Source: Strigops habroptila | Lineage: Eukaryota; Chordata; Aves; Psittaciformes; Psittacidae | Assembly: GCF_004027225.2 (NCBI RefSeq) | Contig: NC_044289.2 | Span: 11,417,567 to 11,481,566, forward strand | Direction of reading: 5' to 3' | Length of the DNA stretch: 64,000 bases | Part shown: positions 50,342 to 63,368 of the stretch, piece by piece | How positions within the stretch are numbered: the stretch's first letter is position 1 | How the letters are laid out: the number at the start of each line of letters is the position of its first letter | Notes under the pieces: model-generated | What the model was told of the DNA's origin: nothing | Database searches by the model: none | The model's input: the letters and a program-made list of their open reading frames with translations, nothing else | Made by a program: the position numbers and the translations under genes

Positions 50342-50949
50342 TCAGTCCACCTCCATCGCCTCCTCCTCCTCCGCATCCACCTCCATCGCCTCCTCCTCCT
50401 CCACCTCCACATCGACTTCCATCTCCTCCTCCTCTTGCAGCCCCACTTTGGTCCTGCTGGCAGCCTCATCCTCCAGCTCCAGCACATGTTGGAAAAGCCT
50501 AAGGCAAAAGGCAAGCAGAAGAGTGCATTGGTGCTGCCCAGACCAGCCGAGCACAGCTGTGAGACGGGGGTGTGGGCACCCCGGTCCCCTCTCGCTGCCC
50601 GGGCAGAGCCGTGGGGCGCTGGGGCCCCGGGCACATCCCCATCAGGAGCTGTCGGGAAGCAGCACCCACCAGCTCTGACAGGCTGGCGCGTGCAGCTGGA
50701 GGATCCTGCGCCTGCTGCGCTTCAGCACCTTGCGGAGCGGTAAGGGCTTGAGGACCTGCCAGAGCAGAGAGGGCAGGGGTGAGCGGCCGTGCTCCCTGCC
50801 TGCGGGACCGGGGCACAGACCCGGTCCCGCACCTGCCTCGGCACCCACCGGCTCCTTACTCTCCGTATGCAGCTCTTTGTGTCCTCGCTCCGGCAAGGGC
50901 TGGGCTTGGCCACCAGCAGGACGAAGGAGGTCTTCTTGTGGGGCTGCAT
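50342..50949 (-). CDS. TP53TG5: TP53TG5-like protein, array copy 5
   Basis: Exons 50860-50949, 50670-50755 and 50342-50498; 110 residues. Exon 1 mixes features of other copies (H4, K15, T24, I28, R29) and the tail is EEEEMEVDVEV. This suggests exchange between units. AATAAA lies at 49796-49801. The 5' flank is of the type with a CCAAT box, as in copy 1. Confidence 0.62.
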
Positions 50950-52024
50950 TTGGTGGTGCCACGATAGAATTCAAGGGTCAGGGAATAAGGGAGTGGGGCA
51001 GGGACCAATCGGAAAAAGCTGGGACTAGGAAAGAAGGGCTGGGACCAGGGCAGAAGGGATTGGCATAAACAAGCGGGAGCACGGGAGAAGTGTGGGGTTC
51101 AGGGACGAAGGGCTGTGTTGTTCTCTGGGCACGGGCGGTTGCCGGTGTAACGCAGCCGCGACATCACACCGGAGTTCCGGAACTTCTGCACATCAGGGGA
51201 TGGGAACGAGCCCTGAAGTGGCTGTGGGTTTATGGGGCACATTGGGCAATCGTTACGTTACCCCCTGGGATGACGGAGACACACTTTTCTGCTTAAACAG
51301 TCAATAAAATGGGTGAAGGCTGCGCTGGCCAACTGGTTGTGGCCAAGAACATCTCCTTTGCTCTTTCACTGTCCCGCAAGCAGTGAGTGAGCGACCTGAG
51401 CAGTGCTGATGTGCTGCAGGTGGGATGCAGCAACGGGGGTGGAATTCAGCCCTGCCCGACCTCAAGATGCCAGCGGCAGCAGGACACGGCTGCGTGGCCG
51501 CGTCCTAGAGCCGGGTCCTTCACGGGTGAGCCCGTGCGAGAACCTGCACCCCACGCGCATCGAAGGCAGCGAGGGCAGGACAAGATGTGCTGCCAGCAGT
51601 GTGTGGCAAGGGCTGCCTGCTTCAGGAGGGCTCTGCAACAGCTCCGGACCTTGAACTCTTATGTCCCCGTCTGCGGTAACATGCACACCTCATGCATGCA
51701 GTAACACCCCCTGCACCCCATCACCGTTCTCCTGCTGGCAGCTCCCCCTCCCTCCCTGCTTGCCAGGTCCCCACATGTCAGCACCAGTGGGTGACCCTGG
51801 CCCTGGCTGCAGCTACCAAGCTCTGGTGTTCCCAACCAGCTCTGGCCCCAGACCCTCTTCCATCCTGCGGGACCGGGACCAAGTGTCTCCCAGGGATGAA
51901 GGGAGGGAGAGAGGTAAAAGATTTGGTTTGGGAAGCAGGATCCAACAGGATGCTGGGTGCAGGCTGTTCCCTGCAGCCACCTGGCCCTGGGCACACTGTG
52001 ATTCTGTTATTCCATGACTGATTC

Positions 52025-52126
52025 CTCATCTGTGGCCGTGTTTTCCCCCAGCTTGAGGAGCAGCCCGAGAAGTTTTGGTCAGCTCTGGCGCAGGCGGTGC
52101 CCGATGGCAGCACCAGTCCAGGAGCG
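52025..52126 (-). pseudogene. Decayed neuritin exon 2, unit 6
   Basis: Same fragment and frameshift. It reads CAGTCCAGGAGCGCTGCATC, shared with units 7-9 and close to unit 1. Confidence 0.85.
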
Positions 52127-52943
52127 CTGCATCCACTGAGGGGTCGGTGTGAGCGCCCAGATCACTGGTCCCTCGCCCGTGCCCAGCCCTGCCCGCAGCT
52201 GCAGAGAGCCTGAAAGAGCCGCTCTGCCAGGGCAGGGAACCCATGTAAGGACAGTTGGGGTGTCCCCGCACCCAGCGCCAGCACCCCTGTGCCCCTCCAG
52301 CCCTGGGAACCCAGAGCAAGTGGACACCACTTGTCTGCCAACACCGCGTGTGCTCACAATAAAGGCAAAGAGAGACTGAGTCAGAAAAACATCAAGAAAT
52401 TTATTTACAAAACAACAAACAAGAGAACAACACAACAAAACACCACAACAAAACACAACAACCAACAACTCTTCTACTTAATACTAAAACCCTATTACTT
52501 AAATCTACAACTCTTCTACATAGAACAACAATCTTCTAAAAAAAAACAATCTTCTGTGAAAACAGCAACTCTTCTCCAAAACACTCCATAACCGCCAGAA
52601 AATCCTGATGTAGATGAGCCCTGGAAAGAAGCAGCGCAAGGTCATTTCAGTGAGGCTACTGATGGTCATTGTGTTTGCCACACGCTGGGAAGAGCGGGAC
52701 TCTGCCGCAGGGCTCATCCCTGGCTGGGGCTGGGAGCCGGGTTCTACGAGATGAGACTTGGCTCACGTGTCCCAAAGGCAGCGCAGGGCAGCGCGGTGGT
52801 GGCGCTTGTGCCACCAGGGCGAGGCCACCGAGCACCGTGTCCCTGAAGCGGGGCAGCCGCACACAGCCCCAGCCCAGCACGGCAGCAGCCGTCCCTCCCT
52901 CAGTGGCAGCAGGGGAAGGGGGCACGTGCTGCCTTACCACTCC

Positions 52944-53551
52944 TCAGTCCACCTCCATCGCCTCCTCCTCCTCCGCATCCACCTCCATCGCCTCCTCCTC
53001 CTCCACCTCCACGTCCACGTCCATCTCCTCCTCCTCTTGCAGCCCCACTTTGGTCCTGCTGGCAGCCTCATCCTCCAGCTCCAGCACATGTTGGAAAAGC
53101 CTAAGGCAAAAGGCAAGCAGAAGAGTGCATTGGTGCTGCCCAGACCAGCCGAGCACAGCTGTGAGACGGGGGTGTGGGCACCCCGGTCCCCTCTCGCTGC
53201 CCGGGCAGAGCCGTGGGGCGCTGGGGCCCCGGGCACATCCCCATCAGGAGCTGTCGGGAAGCAGCACCCACCAGCTCTGACAGGCTGGCGCGTGCAGCTG
53301 GAGGATCCTGCGCCTGCTGCGCTTCAGCACCTTGCGGAGCGGTAAGGGCTTGAGGACCTGCCAGAGCAGAGAGGGCAGGGGTGAGCGGCCGTGCTCCCTG
53401 CCTGCGGGACCCGGGCACAGACCCGGTCCCGCACCTGCCTCGGCACCCACCGGCCCCTTACTCTCCGTAGGCAGCTCTTTGTGTCCTCGCTCCGGCAAGG
53501 GCTGGGCTTGGCCACCAGCAGGACGAAGGAGGTCTTCTTGTGGGGCTGCAT
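52944..53551 (-). CDS. TP53TG5: TP53TG5-like protein, array copy 6
   Basis: Exons 53462-53551, 53272-53357 and 52944-53100; 110 residues. Exon 1 has H4, K15, P16, T24, L28 and R29; the tail is EEEEMDVDVEV. AATAAA lies at 52400-52405. From here to copy 9 the period is exactly 2602 bases. Confidence 0.62.
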
Positions 53552-54626
53552 TTGGTGGTGCCACGATAGATTTCAAGGGTCAGGGAATAAGGGAGTGGGG
53601 CAGGGACCAATCGGAAAAAGCTGGGACTAGGAAAGAAGGGCTGGGACCAGGGCAGAAGGGATTGGCATAAACAAGCGGGAGCACGGGAGAAGTGTGGGGT
53701 TCAGGGACGAAGGGCTGTGTTGTTCTCTGGGCACGGGCGGTTGCCGGTGTAACGCAGCCGCGACATCACACCGGAGTTCCGGAACTTCTGCACATCAGGG
53801 GATGGGAACGAGCCCTGAAGTGGCTGTGGGTTTATGGGGCACATTGGGCAATCGTTACGTTACCCCCTGGGATGACGGAGACACACTTTTCTGCTTAAAC
53901 AGTCAATAAAATGGGTGAAGGCTGCGCTGGCCAACTGGTTGTGGCCAAGAACATCTCCTTTGCTCTTTCACTGTCCTGCAAGCAGTGAGTGAGCGACCTG
54001 AGCAGTGCTGATGTGCTGCAGGTGGGATGCAGCAACGGGGGTGGAATTCAGCCCTGCCCGACCTCAAGATGCCAGCGGCAGCAGGACACGGCTGCGTGGC
54101 CGCGTCCTAGAGCCGGGTCCTTCACGGGTGAGCCCGTGCGAGAACCTGCACCCCACGCGCATCGAAGGCAGCGAGGGCAGGACAAGATGTGCTGCCAGCA
54201 GTGTGTGGCAAGGGCTGCCTGCTTCAGGAGGGCTCTGCAACAGCTCCGGACCTTGAACTCTTATGTCCCCGTCTGCGGTAACATGCACACCTCATGCATG
54301 CAGTAACACCCCCTGCACCCCATCACCGTTCTCCTGCTGGCAGCTCCCCCTCCCTCCCTGCTTGCCAGGTCCCCACATGTCAGCACCAGTGGGTGACCCT
54401 GGCCCTGGCTGCAGCTACCAAGCTCTGGTGTTCCCAACCAGCTCTGGCCCCAGACCCTCTTCCATCCTGCGGGACCGGGACCAAGTGTCTCCCAGGGATG
54501 AAGGGAGGGAGAGAGGTAAAAGATTTGGTTTGGGAAGCAGGATCCAACAGGATGCTGGGTGCAGGCTGTTCCCTGCAGCCACCTGGCCCTGGGCACACTG
54601 TGATTCTGTTATTCCATGACTGATTC

Positions 54627-54728
54627 CTCATCTGTGGCCGTGTTTTCCCCCAGCTTGAGGAGCAGCCCGAGAAGTTTTGGTCAGCTCTGGCGCAGGCGGT
54701 GCCCGATGGCAGCACCAGTCCAGGAGCG
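54627..54728 (-). pseudogene. Decayed neuritin exon 2, unit 7
   Basis: No difference from the unit 6 copy seen by eye. Confidence 0.85.
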
Positions 54729-55545
54729 CTGCATCCACTGAGGGGTCGGTGTGAGCGCCCAGATCACTGGTCCCTCGCCCGTGCCCAGCCCTGCCCGCAG
54801 CTGCAGAGAGCCTGAAAGAGCCGCTCTGCCAGGGCAGGGAACCCATGTAAGGACAGTTGGGGTGTCCCCGCACCCAGCGCCAGCACCCCTGTGCCCCTCC
54901 AGCCCTGGGAACCCAGAGCAAGTGGACACCACTTGTCTGCCAACACCGCGTGTGCTCACAATAAAGGCAAAGAGAGACTGAGTCAGAAAAACATCAAGAA
55001 ATTTATTTACAAAACAACAAACAAGAGAACAACACAACAAAACAACACAACAAAACACAACAACCAACAACTCTTCTACTTAATACTAAAACCCTATTAC
55101 TTAAATCTACAACTCTTCTACATAGAACAACAATCTTCTAAAAAAAAACAATCTTCTGTGAAAACAGCAACTCTTCTCCAAAACACTCCATAACCGCCAG
55201 AAAATCCTGATGTAGATGAGCCCTGGAAAGAAGCAGCGCAAGGTCATTTCAGTGAGGCTACTGATGGTCATTGTGTTTGCCACACGCTGGGAAGAGCGGG
55301 ACTCTGCCGCAGGGCTCATCCCTGGCTGGGGCTGGGAGCCGGGTTCTACGAGATGAGACTTGGCTCACGTGTCCCAAAGGCAGCGCAGGGCAGCGCGGTG
55401 GTGGCGCTTGTGCCACCAGGGCGAGGCCACCGAGCACCGTGTCCCTGAAGCGGGGCAGCCGCACACAGCCCCAGCCCAGCACGGCAGCAGCCGTCCCTCC
55501 CTCAGTGGCAGCAGGGGAAGGGGGCACGTGCTGCCTTACCACTCC

Positions 55546-56153
55546 TCAGTCCACCTCCATCGCCTCCTCCTCCTCCGCATCCACCTCCATCGCCTCCTCC
55601 TCCTCCACCTCCACGTCCACGTCCATCTCCTCCTCCTCTTGCAGCCCCACTTTGGTCCTGCTGGCAGCCTCATCCTCCAGCTCCAGCACATGTTGGAAAA
55701 GCCTAAGGCAAAAGGCAAGCAGAAGAGTGCATTGGTGCTGCCCAGACCAGCCGAGCACAGCTGTGAGACGGGGGTGTGGGCACCCCGGTCCCCTCTCGCT
55801 GCCCGGGCAGAGCCGTGGGGCGCTGGGGCCCCGGGCACATCCCCATCAGGAGCTGTCGGGAAGCAGCACCCACCAGCTCTGACAGGCTGGCGCGTGCAGC
55901 TGGAGGATCCTGCGCCTGCTGCGCTTCAGCACCTTGCGGAGCGGTAAGGGCTTGAGGACCTGCCAGAGCAGAGAGGGCAGGGGTGAGCGGCCGTGCTCCC
56001 TGCCTGCGGGACCCGGGCACAGACCCGGTCCCGCACCTGCCTCGGCACCCACCAGCCCCTTACTCTCTGTAGGCAGCTCTTTTTGTCCTCGCTCCGGCAA
56101 GGGCTGGGCTTGGCCACCAGCAGGACGAAGGAGGTCTTCTTTTGGGGCTGCAT
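55546..56153 (-). CDS. TP53TG5: TP53TG5-like protein, array copy 7
   Basis: Exons 56064-56153, 55874-55959 and 55546-55702; 110 residues. Exon 1 has Q4, K15, K24 and Q29; the tail equals that of copy 6. AATAAA lies at 55002-55007. The predicted protein is the same as copy 8. Confidence 0.62.
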
Positions 56154-57228
56154 TTGGTGGTGCCACGATAGATTTCAAGGGTCAGGGAATAAGGGAGTGG
56201 GGCAGGGACCAATCGGAAAAAGCTGGGACTAGGAAAGAAGGGCTGGGACCAGGGCAGAAGGGATTGGCATAAACAAGCGGGAGCACGGGAGAAGTGTGGG
56301 GTTCAGGGACGAAGGGCTGTGTTGTTCTCTGGGCACGGGCGGTTGCCGGTGTAACGCAGCCGCGACATCACACCGGAGTTCCGGAACTTCTGCACATCAG
56401 GGGATGGGAACGAGCCCTGAAGTGGCTGTGGGTTTATGGGGCACATTGGGCAATCGTTACGTTACCCCCTGGGATGACGGAGACACACTTTTCTGCTTAA
56501 ACAGTCAATAAAATGGGTGAAGGCTGCGCTGGCCAACTGGTTGTGGCCAAGAACATCTCCTTTGCTCTTTCACTGTCCTGCAAGCAGTGAGTGAGCGACC
56601 TGAGCAGTGCTGATGTGCTGCAGGTGGGATGCAGCAACGGGGGTGGAATTCAGCCCTGCCCGACCTCAAGATGCCAGCGGCAGCAGGACACGGCTGCGTG
56701 GCCGCGTCCTAGAGCCGGGTCCTTCACGGGTGAGCCCGTGCGAGAACCTGCACCCCACGCGCATCGAAGGCAGCGAGGGCAGGACAAGATGTGCTGCCAG
56801 CAGTGTGTGGCAAGGGCTGCCTGCTTCAGGAGGGCTCTGCAACAGCTCCGGACCTTGAACTCTTATGTCCCCGTCTGCGGTAACATGCACACCTCATGCA
56901 TGCAGTAACACCCCCTGCACCCCATCACCGTTCTCCTGCTGGCAGCTCCCCCTCCCTCCCTGCTTGCCAGGTCCCCACATGTCAGCACCAGTGGGTGACC
57001 CTGGCCCTGGCTGCAGCTACCAAGCTCTGGTGTTCCCAACCAGCTCTGGCCCCAGACCCTCTTCCATCCTGCGGGACCGGGACCAAGTGTCTCCCAGGGA
57101 TGAAGGGAGGGAGAGAGGTAAAAGATTTGGTTTGGGAAGCAGGATCCAACAGGATGCTGGGTGCAGGCTGTTCCCTGCAGCCACCTGGCCCTGGGCACAC
57201 TGTGATTCTGTTATTCCATGACTGATTC

Positions 57229-57330
57229 CTCATCTGTGGCCGTGTTTTCCCCCAGCTTGAGGAGCAGCCCGAGAAGTTTTGGTCAGCTCTGGCGCAGGCG
57301 GTGCCCGATGGCAGCACCAGTCCAGGAGCG
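57229..57330 (-). pseudogene. Decayed neuritin exon 2, unit 8
   Basis: No difference from the unit 6 and 7 copies seen by eye. Confidence 0.85.
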
Positions 57331-58147
57331 CTGCATCCACTGAGGGGTCGGTGTGAGCGCCCAGATCACTGGTCCCTCGCCCGTGCCCAGCCCTGCCCGC
57401 AGCTGCAGAGAGCCTGAAAGAGCCGCTCTGCCAGGGCAGGGAACCCATGTAAGGACAGTTGGGGTGTCCCCGCACCCAGCGCCAGCACCCCTGTGCCCCT
57501 CCAGCCCTGGGAACCCAGAGCAAGTGGACACCACTTGTCTGCCAACACCGCGTGTGCTCACAATAAAGGCAAAGAGAGACTGAGTCAGAAAAACATCAAG
57601 AAATTTATTTACAAAACAACAAACAAGAGAACAACACAACAAAACAACACAACAAAACACAACAACCAACAACTCTTCTACTTAATACTAAAACCCTATT
57701 ACTTAAATCTACAACTCTTCTACATAGAACAACAATCTTCTAAAAAAAAACAATCTTCTGTGAAAACAGCAACTCTTCTCCAAAACACTCCATAACCGCC
57801 AGAAAATCCTGATGTAGATGAGCCCTGGAAAGAAGCAGCGCAAGGTCATTTCAGTGAGGCTACTGATGGTCATTGTGTTTGCCACACGCTGGGAAGAGCG
57901 GGACTCTGCCGCAGGGCTCATCCCTGGCTGGGGCTGGGAGCCGGGTTCTACGAGATGAGACTTGGCTCACGTGTCCCAAAGGCAGCGCAGGGCAGCGCGG
58001 TGGTGGCGCTTGTGCCACCAGGGCGAGGCCACCGAGCACCGTGTCCATGAAGCGGGGCAGCCGCACACAGCCCCAGCCCAGCACGGCAGCAGGCGTCCCT
58101 CCCTCAGTGGCAGCAGGGGAAGGGGGCACGTGCTGCCTTACCACTCC

Positions 58148-58755
58148 TCAGTCCACCTCCATCGCCTCCTCCTCCTCCGCATCCACCTCCATCGCCTCCT
58201 CCTCCTCCACCTCCACGTCCACGTCCATCTCCTCCTCCTCTTGCAGCCCCACTTTGGTCCTGCTGGCAGCCTCATCCTCCAGCTCCAGCACATGTTGGAA
58301 AAGCCTAAGGCAAAAGGCAAGCAGAAGAGTGCATTGGTGCTGCCCAGACCAGCCGAGCACAGCTGTGAGACGGGGGTGTGGGCACCCCGGTCCTCTCTCG
58401 CTGCCCGGGCAGAGCCGTGGGGCGCTGGGGCCCCGGGCACATCCCCATCAGGAGCTGTCGGGAAGCAGCACCCACCAGCTCTGACAGGCTGGCGCGTGCA
58501 GCTGGAGGATCCTGCGCCTGCTGCGCTTCAGCACCTTGCGGAGCGGTAAGGGCTTGAGGACCTGCCAGAGCAGAGAGGGCAGGGGTGAGCGGCCGTGCTC
58601 CCTGCCTGCGGGACCCGGGCACAGACCCGGTCCCGCACCTGCCTCGGCACCCACCAGCCCCTTACTCTCTGTAGGCAGCTCTTTTTGTCCTCGCTCCGGC
58701 AAGGGCTGGGCTTGGCCACCAGCAGGACGAAGGAGGTCTTCTTTTGGGGCTGCAT
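58148..58755 (-). CDS. TP53TG5: TP53TG5-like protein, array copy 8
   Basis: Exons 58666-58755, 58476-58561 and 58148-58304; 110 residues, same predicted protein as copy 7. AATAAA lies at 57604-57609. A few private substitutions lie in intron 2 and the 3' UTR (GTCCATGAAGC near 58043 and GTCCTCTCTC near 58391), so it is a real separate copy and not an assembly duplicate of copy 7. Confidence 0.62.
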
Positions 58756-59830
58756 TTGGTGGTGCCACGATAGATTTCAAGGGTCAGGGAATAAGGGAGT
58801 GGGGCAGGGACCAATCGGAAAAAGCTGGGACTAGGAAAGAAGGGCTGGGACCAGGGCAGAAGGGATTGGCATAAACAAGCGGGAGCACGGGAGAAGTGTG
58901 GGGTTCAGGGACGAAGGGCTGTGTTGTTCTCTGGGCACGGGCGGTTGCCGGTGTAACGCAGCCGCGACATCACACCGGAGTTCCGGAACTTCTGCACATC
59001 AGGGGATGGGAACGAGCCCTGAAGTGGCTGTGGGTTTATGGGGCACATTGGGCAATCGTTACGTTACCCCCTGGGATGACGGAGACACACTTTTCTGCTT
59101 AAACAGTCAATAAAATGGGTGAAGGCTGCGCTGGCCAACTGGTTGTGGCCAAGAACATCTCCTTTGCTCTTTCACTGTCCTGCAAGCAGTGAGTGAGCGA
59201 CCTGAGCAGTGCTGATGTGCTGCAGGTGGGATGCAGCAACGGGGGTGGAATTCAGCCCTGCCCGACCTCAAGATGCCAGCGGCAGCAGGACACGGCTGCG
59301 TGGCCGCGTCCTAGAGCCGGGTCCTTCACGGGTGAGCCCGTGCGAGAACCTGCACCCCACGCGCATCGAAGGCAGCGAGGGCAGGACAAGATGTGCTGCC
59401 AGCAGTGTGTGGCAAGGGCTGCCTGCTTCAGGAGGGCTCTGCAACAGCTCCGGACCTTGAACTCTTATGTCCCCGTCTGCGGTAACATGCACACCTCATG
59501 CATGCAGTAACACCCCCTGCACCCCATCACCGTTCTCCTGCTGGCAGCTCCCCCTCCCTCCCTGCTTGCCAGGTCCCCACATGTCAGCACCAGTGGGTGA
59601 CCCTGGCCCTGGCTGCAGCTACCAAGCTCTGGTGTTCCCAACCAGCTCTGGCCCCAGACCCTCTTCCATCCTGCGGGACCGGGACCAAGTGTCTCCCAGG
59701 GATGAAGGGAGGGAGAGAGGTAAAAGATTTGGTTTGGGAAGCAGGATCCAACAGGATGCTGGGTGCAGGCTGTTCCCTGCAGCCACCTGGCCCTGGGCAC
59801 ACTGTGATTCTGTTATTCCATGACTGATTC

Positions 59831-59932
59831 CTCATCTGTGGCCGTGTTTTCCCCCAGCTTGAGGAGCAGCCCGAGAAGTTTTGGTCAGCTCTGGCGCAGG
59901 CGGTGCCCGATGGCAGCACCAGTCCAGGAGCG
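59831..59932 (-). pseudogene. Decayed neuritin exon 2, unit 9
   Basis: No difference from the unit 6-8 copies seen by eye, although the gene 5' flank of this unit is of another sub-type. Confidence 0.85.
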
Positions 59933-60749
59933 CTGCATCCACTGAGGGGTCGGTGTGAGCGCCCAGATCACTGGTCCCTCGCCCGTGCCCAGCCCTGCCC
60001 GCAGCTGCAGAGAGCCTGAAAGAGCCGCTCTGCCAGGGCAGGGAACCCATGTAAGGACAGTTGGGGTGTCCCCGCACCCAGCGCCAGCACCCCTGTGCCC
60101 CTCCAGCCCTGGGAACCCAGAGCAAGTGGACACCACTTGTCTGCCAACACCGCGTGTGCTCACAATAAAGGCAAAGAGAGACTGAGTCAGAAAAACATCA
60201 AGAAATTTATTTACAAAACAACAAACAAGAGAACAACACAACAAAACAACACAACAAAACACAACAACCAACAACTCTTCTACTTAATACTAAAACCCTA
60301 TTACTTAAATCTACAACTCTTCTACATAGAACAACAATCTTCTAAAAAAAAACAATCTTCTGTGAAAACAGCAACTCTTCTCCAAAACACTCCATAACCG
60401 CCAGAAAATCCTGATGTAGATGAGCCCTGGAAAGAAGCAGCGCAAGGTCATTTCAGTGAGGCTACTGATGGTCATTGTGTTTGCCACACGCTGGGAAGAG
60501 CGGGACTCTGCCGCGGGGCTCATCCCTGGCTGGGGCTGGGAGCCGGGTTCTACGAGATGAGACTTGGCTCACGTGTCCCAAAGGCAGCGCAGGGCAGCGC
60601 GGTGGTGGCGCTTGTGCCACCAGGGCGAGGCCACCGAGCACCGTGTCCCTGAAGCGGGGCAGCCGCACACAGCCCCAGCCCAGCACGGCAGCAGGCGTCC
60701 CTCCCTCAGTGGCAGCAGGGGAAGGGGGCACGTGCTGCCTTACCACTCC

Positions 60750-61357
60750 TCAGTCCACCTCCATCGCCTCCTCCTCCTCCGCATCCACCTCCATCGCCTC
60801 CTCCTCCTCCACCTCCACGTCCACGTCCATCTCCTCCTCCTCTTGCAGCCCCACTTTGGTCCTGCTGGCAGCCTCATCCTCCAGCTCCAGCACATGTTGG
60901 AAAAGCCTAAGGCAAAAGGCAAGCAGAAGAGTGCATTGGTGCTGCCCAGACGAGCCGAGCACAGCTGTGAGACGGGGGTGTGGGTACCCCGGTCCCCTCT
61001 CGCTGCCCGGGCAGAGCCGTGGGGCGCTGGGGCCCCGGGCACATCCCCATCAGGAGCTGTCGGGAAGCAGCACCCACCAGCTCTGACAGGCTGGCGCGTG
61101 CAGCTGGAGGATCCTGCGCCTGCTGCGCTTCAGCACCTTGCGGAGCGGTAAGGGCTTGAGGACCTGCCAGAGCAGAGAGGGCAGGGGTGAGCGGCCGTGC
61201 TCCCTGCCTGCGGGACCCGGGCACAGACCCGGTCCCGCACCTGCCTCAGCACCCACCAGCTCCTTACTCTCCGTAGGCAGCTCTTTTTGTCCTCGCTCCG
61301 ACAAGGGCTGGGCTCGGCCACCAGCAGGACAAAAGTGCTCTTCTTTTGGGGCTGCAT
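60750..61357 (-). CDS. TP53TG5: TP53TG5-like protein, array copy 9
   Basis: Exons 61268-61357, 61078-61163 and 60750-60906; 110 residues. Exon 1 and the 5' flank are those of copy 3 (KKSTFVLLVAEPSPCRSEDK), while the 3' part resembles copies 6-8, so this unit is a mosaic. AATAAA lies at 60206-60211. Confidence 0.62.
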
Positions 61358-62416
61358 TTGGAGGTACCAAGATCGGATCCAAGGGGCAGGGAATAAGGGA
61401 GTAGGGCTGGGAGGAAACGGAAAAAGCTGGGAGTCAGAGAGGAGCGCTGGGAACAGGGCAGAAAGGATCGGCATACACAAATGGGAGCACGGGAGAAGTG
61501 TGGGGTTCAGGGACGAAGGGCTGTGTTGTTCTCTGGGCACGGGCGGTTGCCGGCGTAACGCAGCCGCAACATCACACCGGAGTTCCGGAACTTCTGCGCA
61601 TCAGGGGATGGGGACGAGCCCTGAAGGGGCTGCGGCTTCATGGGGGACATTCGGCAACTGTTACGTTACCCCCTGAGACGAGAGAGACACACTTTTCTGC
61701 TTAAATAGTCAATAAAATGGGTGAAGGCTGCGCTGGCCAACTGGTCGCGGCCAAGAACATCTCCTTTGCTCTTTCACTGTCCCGCAAGCAGTGAGTGAGT
61801 GACCTGAGCAGTGCTGATGTGCTGCAGGCGGGATGCAGCAACGGGGGTGGAATTCAGCCCAGCCTGACCTCAGGATGCAGGACACGGCTGCGTGGCCACG
61901 TCTTAGAGCCGGGTCCTTCAAGGGTGAGCCCGTGCGAGAACCTGCGTCCCACGTGCAGCGAAGGCAGCGAGGGCAGGACAAGATGTGCTGCCAGCAGTCC
62001 GTGGCGAGGGCTGCCTGCTTCAGGAGGGCTCTGCAACAGCTCCAGGCCCTGAACTAGCATGAACCAGTCTGCATTTGCACGCACACCTCATGCACAAAGT
62101 AGCACCCTCTGCACCCCGTCACCATTCTCCTGCTGGCAGCTCCCCCTCCCTCCCCGCTTGCCAGGTCCCCACGGGTCAGCACCAGCGGGTGACCCTGGCT
62201 GCAGCTACCGAGCTCTGGTGTTCCCAGCCAGCTCTAGCCCCAGACCCTCTTCCATCCTGCGGGACCGGGACCAAGGGTCTCCCAGGGAGGAGGGGAGGGA
62301 AGGGGGTCAAAGACTTGGTTTGGGCAGCAGGATCCAACAGGATGCTGGGTGCAGGCTGCTCCCTGCAGCGACCTGGCCCTGGGCACACTGTGATTCTGTG
62401 AATCCATGACTGATTC

Positions 62417-62518
62417 CTCATCTGTGGACATGTTTTCCCCCAGCCTAAGGAGCAACCTAGGAAGCCTTGCTCAGCGCTGGTGCAGGCGGTGCCCAATGGC
62501 AGCACCAGACAAGGGGCC
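62417..62518 (-). pseudogene. Decayed neuritin exon 2, unit 10
   Basis: Near-identical to the unit 4 copy, with an extra change (CCTAAGGAGC for CTTGAGGAGC). Confidence 0.85.
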
Positions 62519-63368
62519 CTGCATCCACCGAGGGGTCGGTATGAGCGCCCAGATCTCTGGTCCCTTGCCCGTGCCCAGCCGTGCCCGCAGCTGCAGAGAG
62601 CCTGCAAGAGCCGCTCTGCTGGGGCAGGGTGCCCGTGTGAGGACAGTTGGGGTGCCCCCACACCCAATGCCAGCATCCCTGTCCCCCTCCACCCCTGGGA
62701 GCCTGGAGCAAGTGGACGCCATTTGACTGCCAACCGCACGTGTGCTCACACCAAAGGCAAAGAGAGACTGAGTCAGAAAAAACATTAAGAAATGTATTTA
62801 CAAAACAACAAACAAAACAACAAACCAAAAAACACAACAAACTACAACTCCTCTACTTAACACTACAACTATTCTACTTAACACTGCAACTATTCTTCGA
62901 AAAACAACAATCTTCAAAAAAACCAACAATCTTCTGCAAAACCCAACAGTCTTCTAAGAAAAACAATCTTCTACAAAAAACAACTCTTCTCTATAAAACT
63001 CCATCCATTGCCGCCAATTCCCGATGTAGATGAGCCCTGGAAAAAAGCAGCACAAGGTCGTTTCAGTGAGGCTACTGATGGTCATTGTATTTGCCCCAGC
63101 CCTGGGACACGCTGGGAAGAGCGGAACTCTGCCGCAGGGCTCATCCCTGGCGGGGCTGGAGCCGGGCTCTACGCGATGAGACTTGGCTCACGTGTCCCAA
63201 AGGCAGCGCAGGGCAGCGCGGTGGTGGCGCCTGTGCCACCACGATGAGGCCACCGGGCACCGTGTCCCTGAAGCGGGGCAGCCGCACACAGCCCCAGCCC
63301 AGCGCGGCAGCAGCCGTCCCTCCCTCAGTGGCAGCAGGGGAAGGGGGCACGTGCTGCCTTACCACTCC

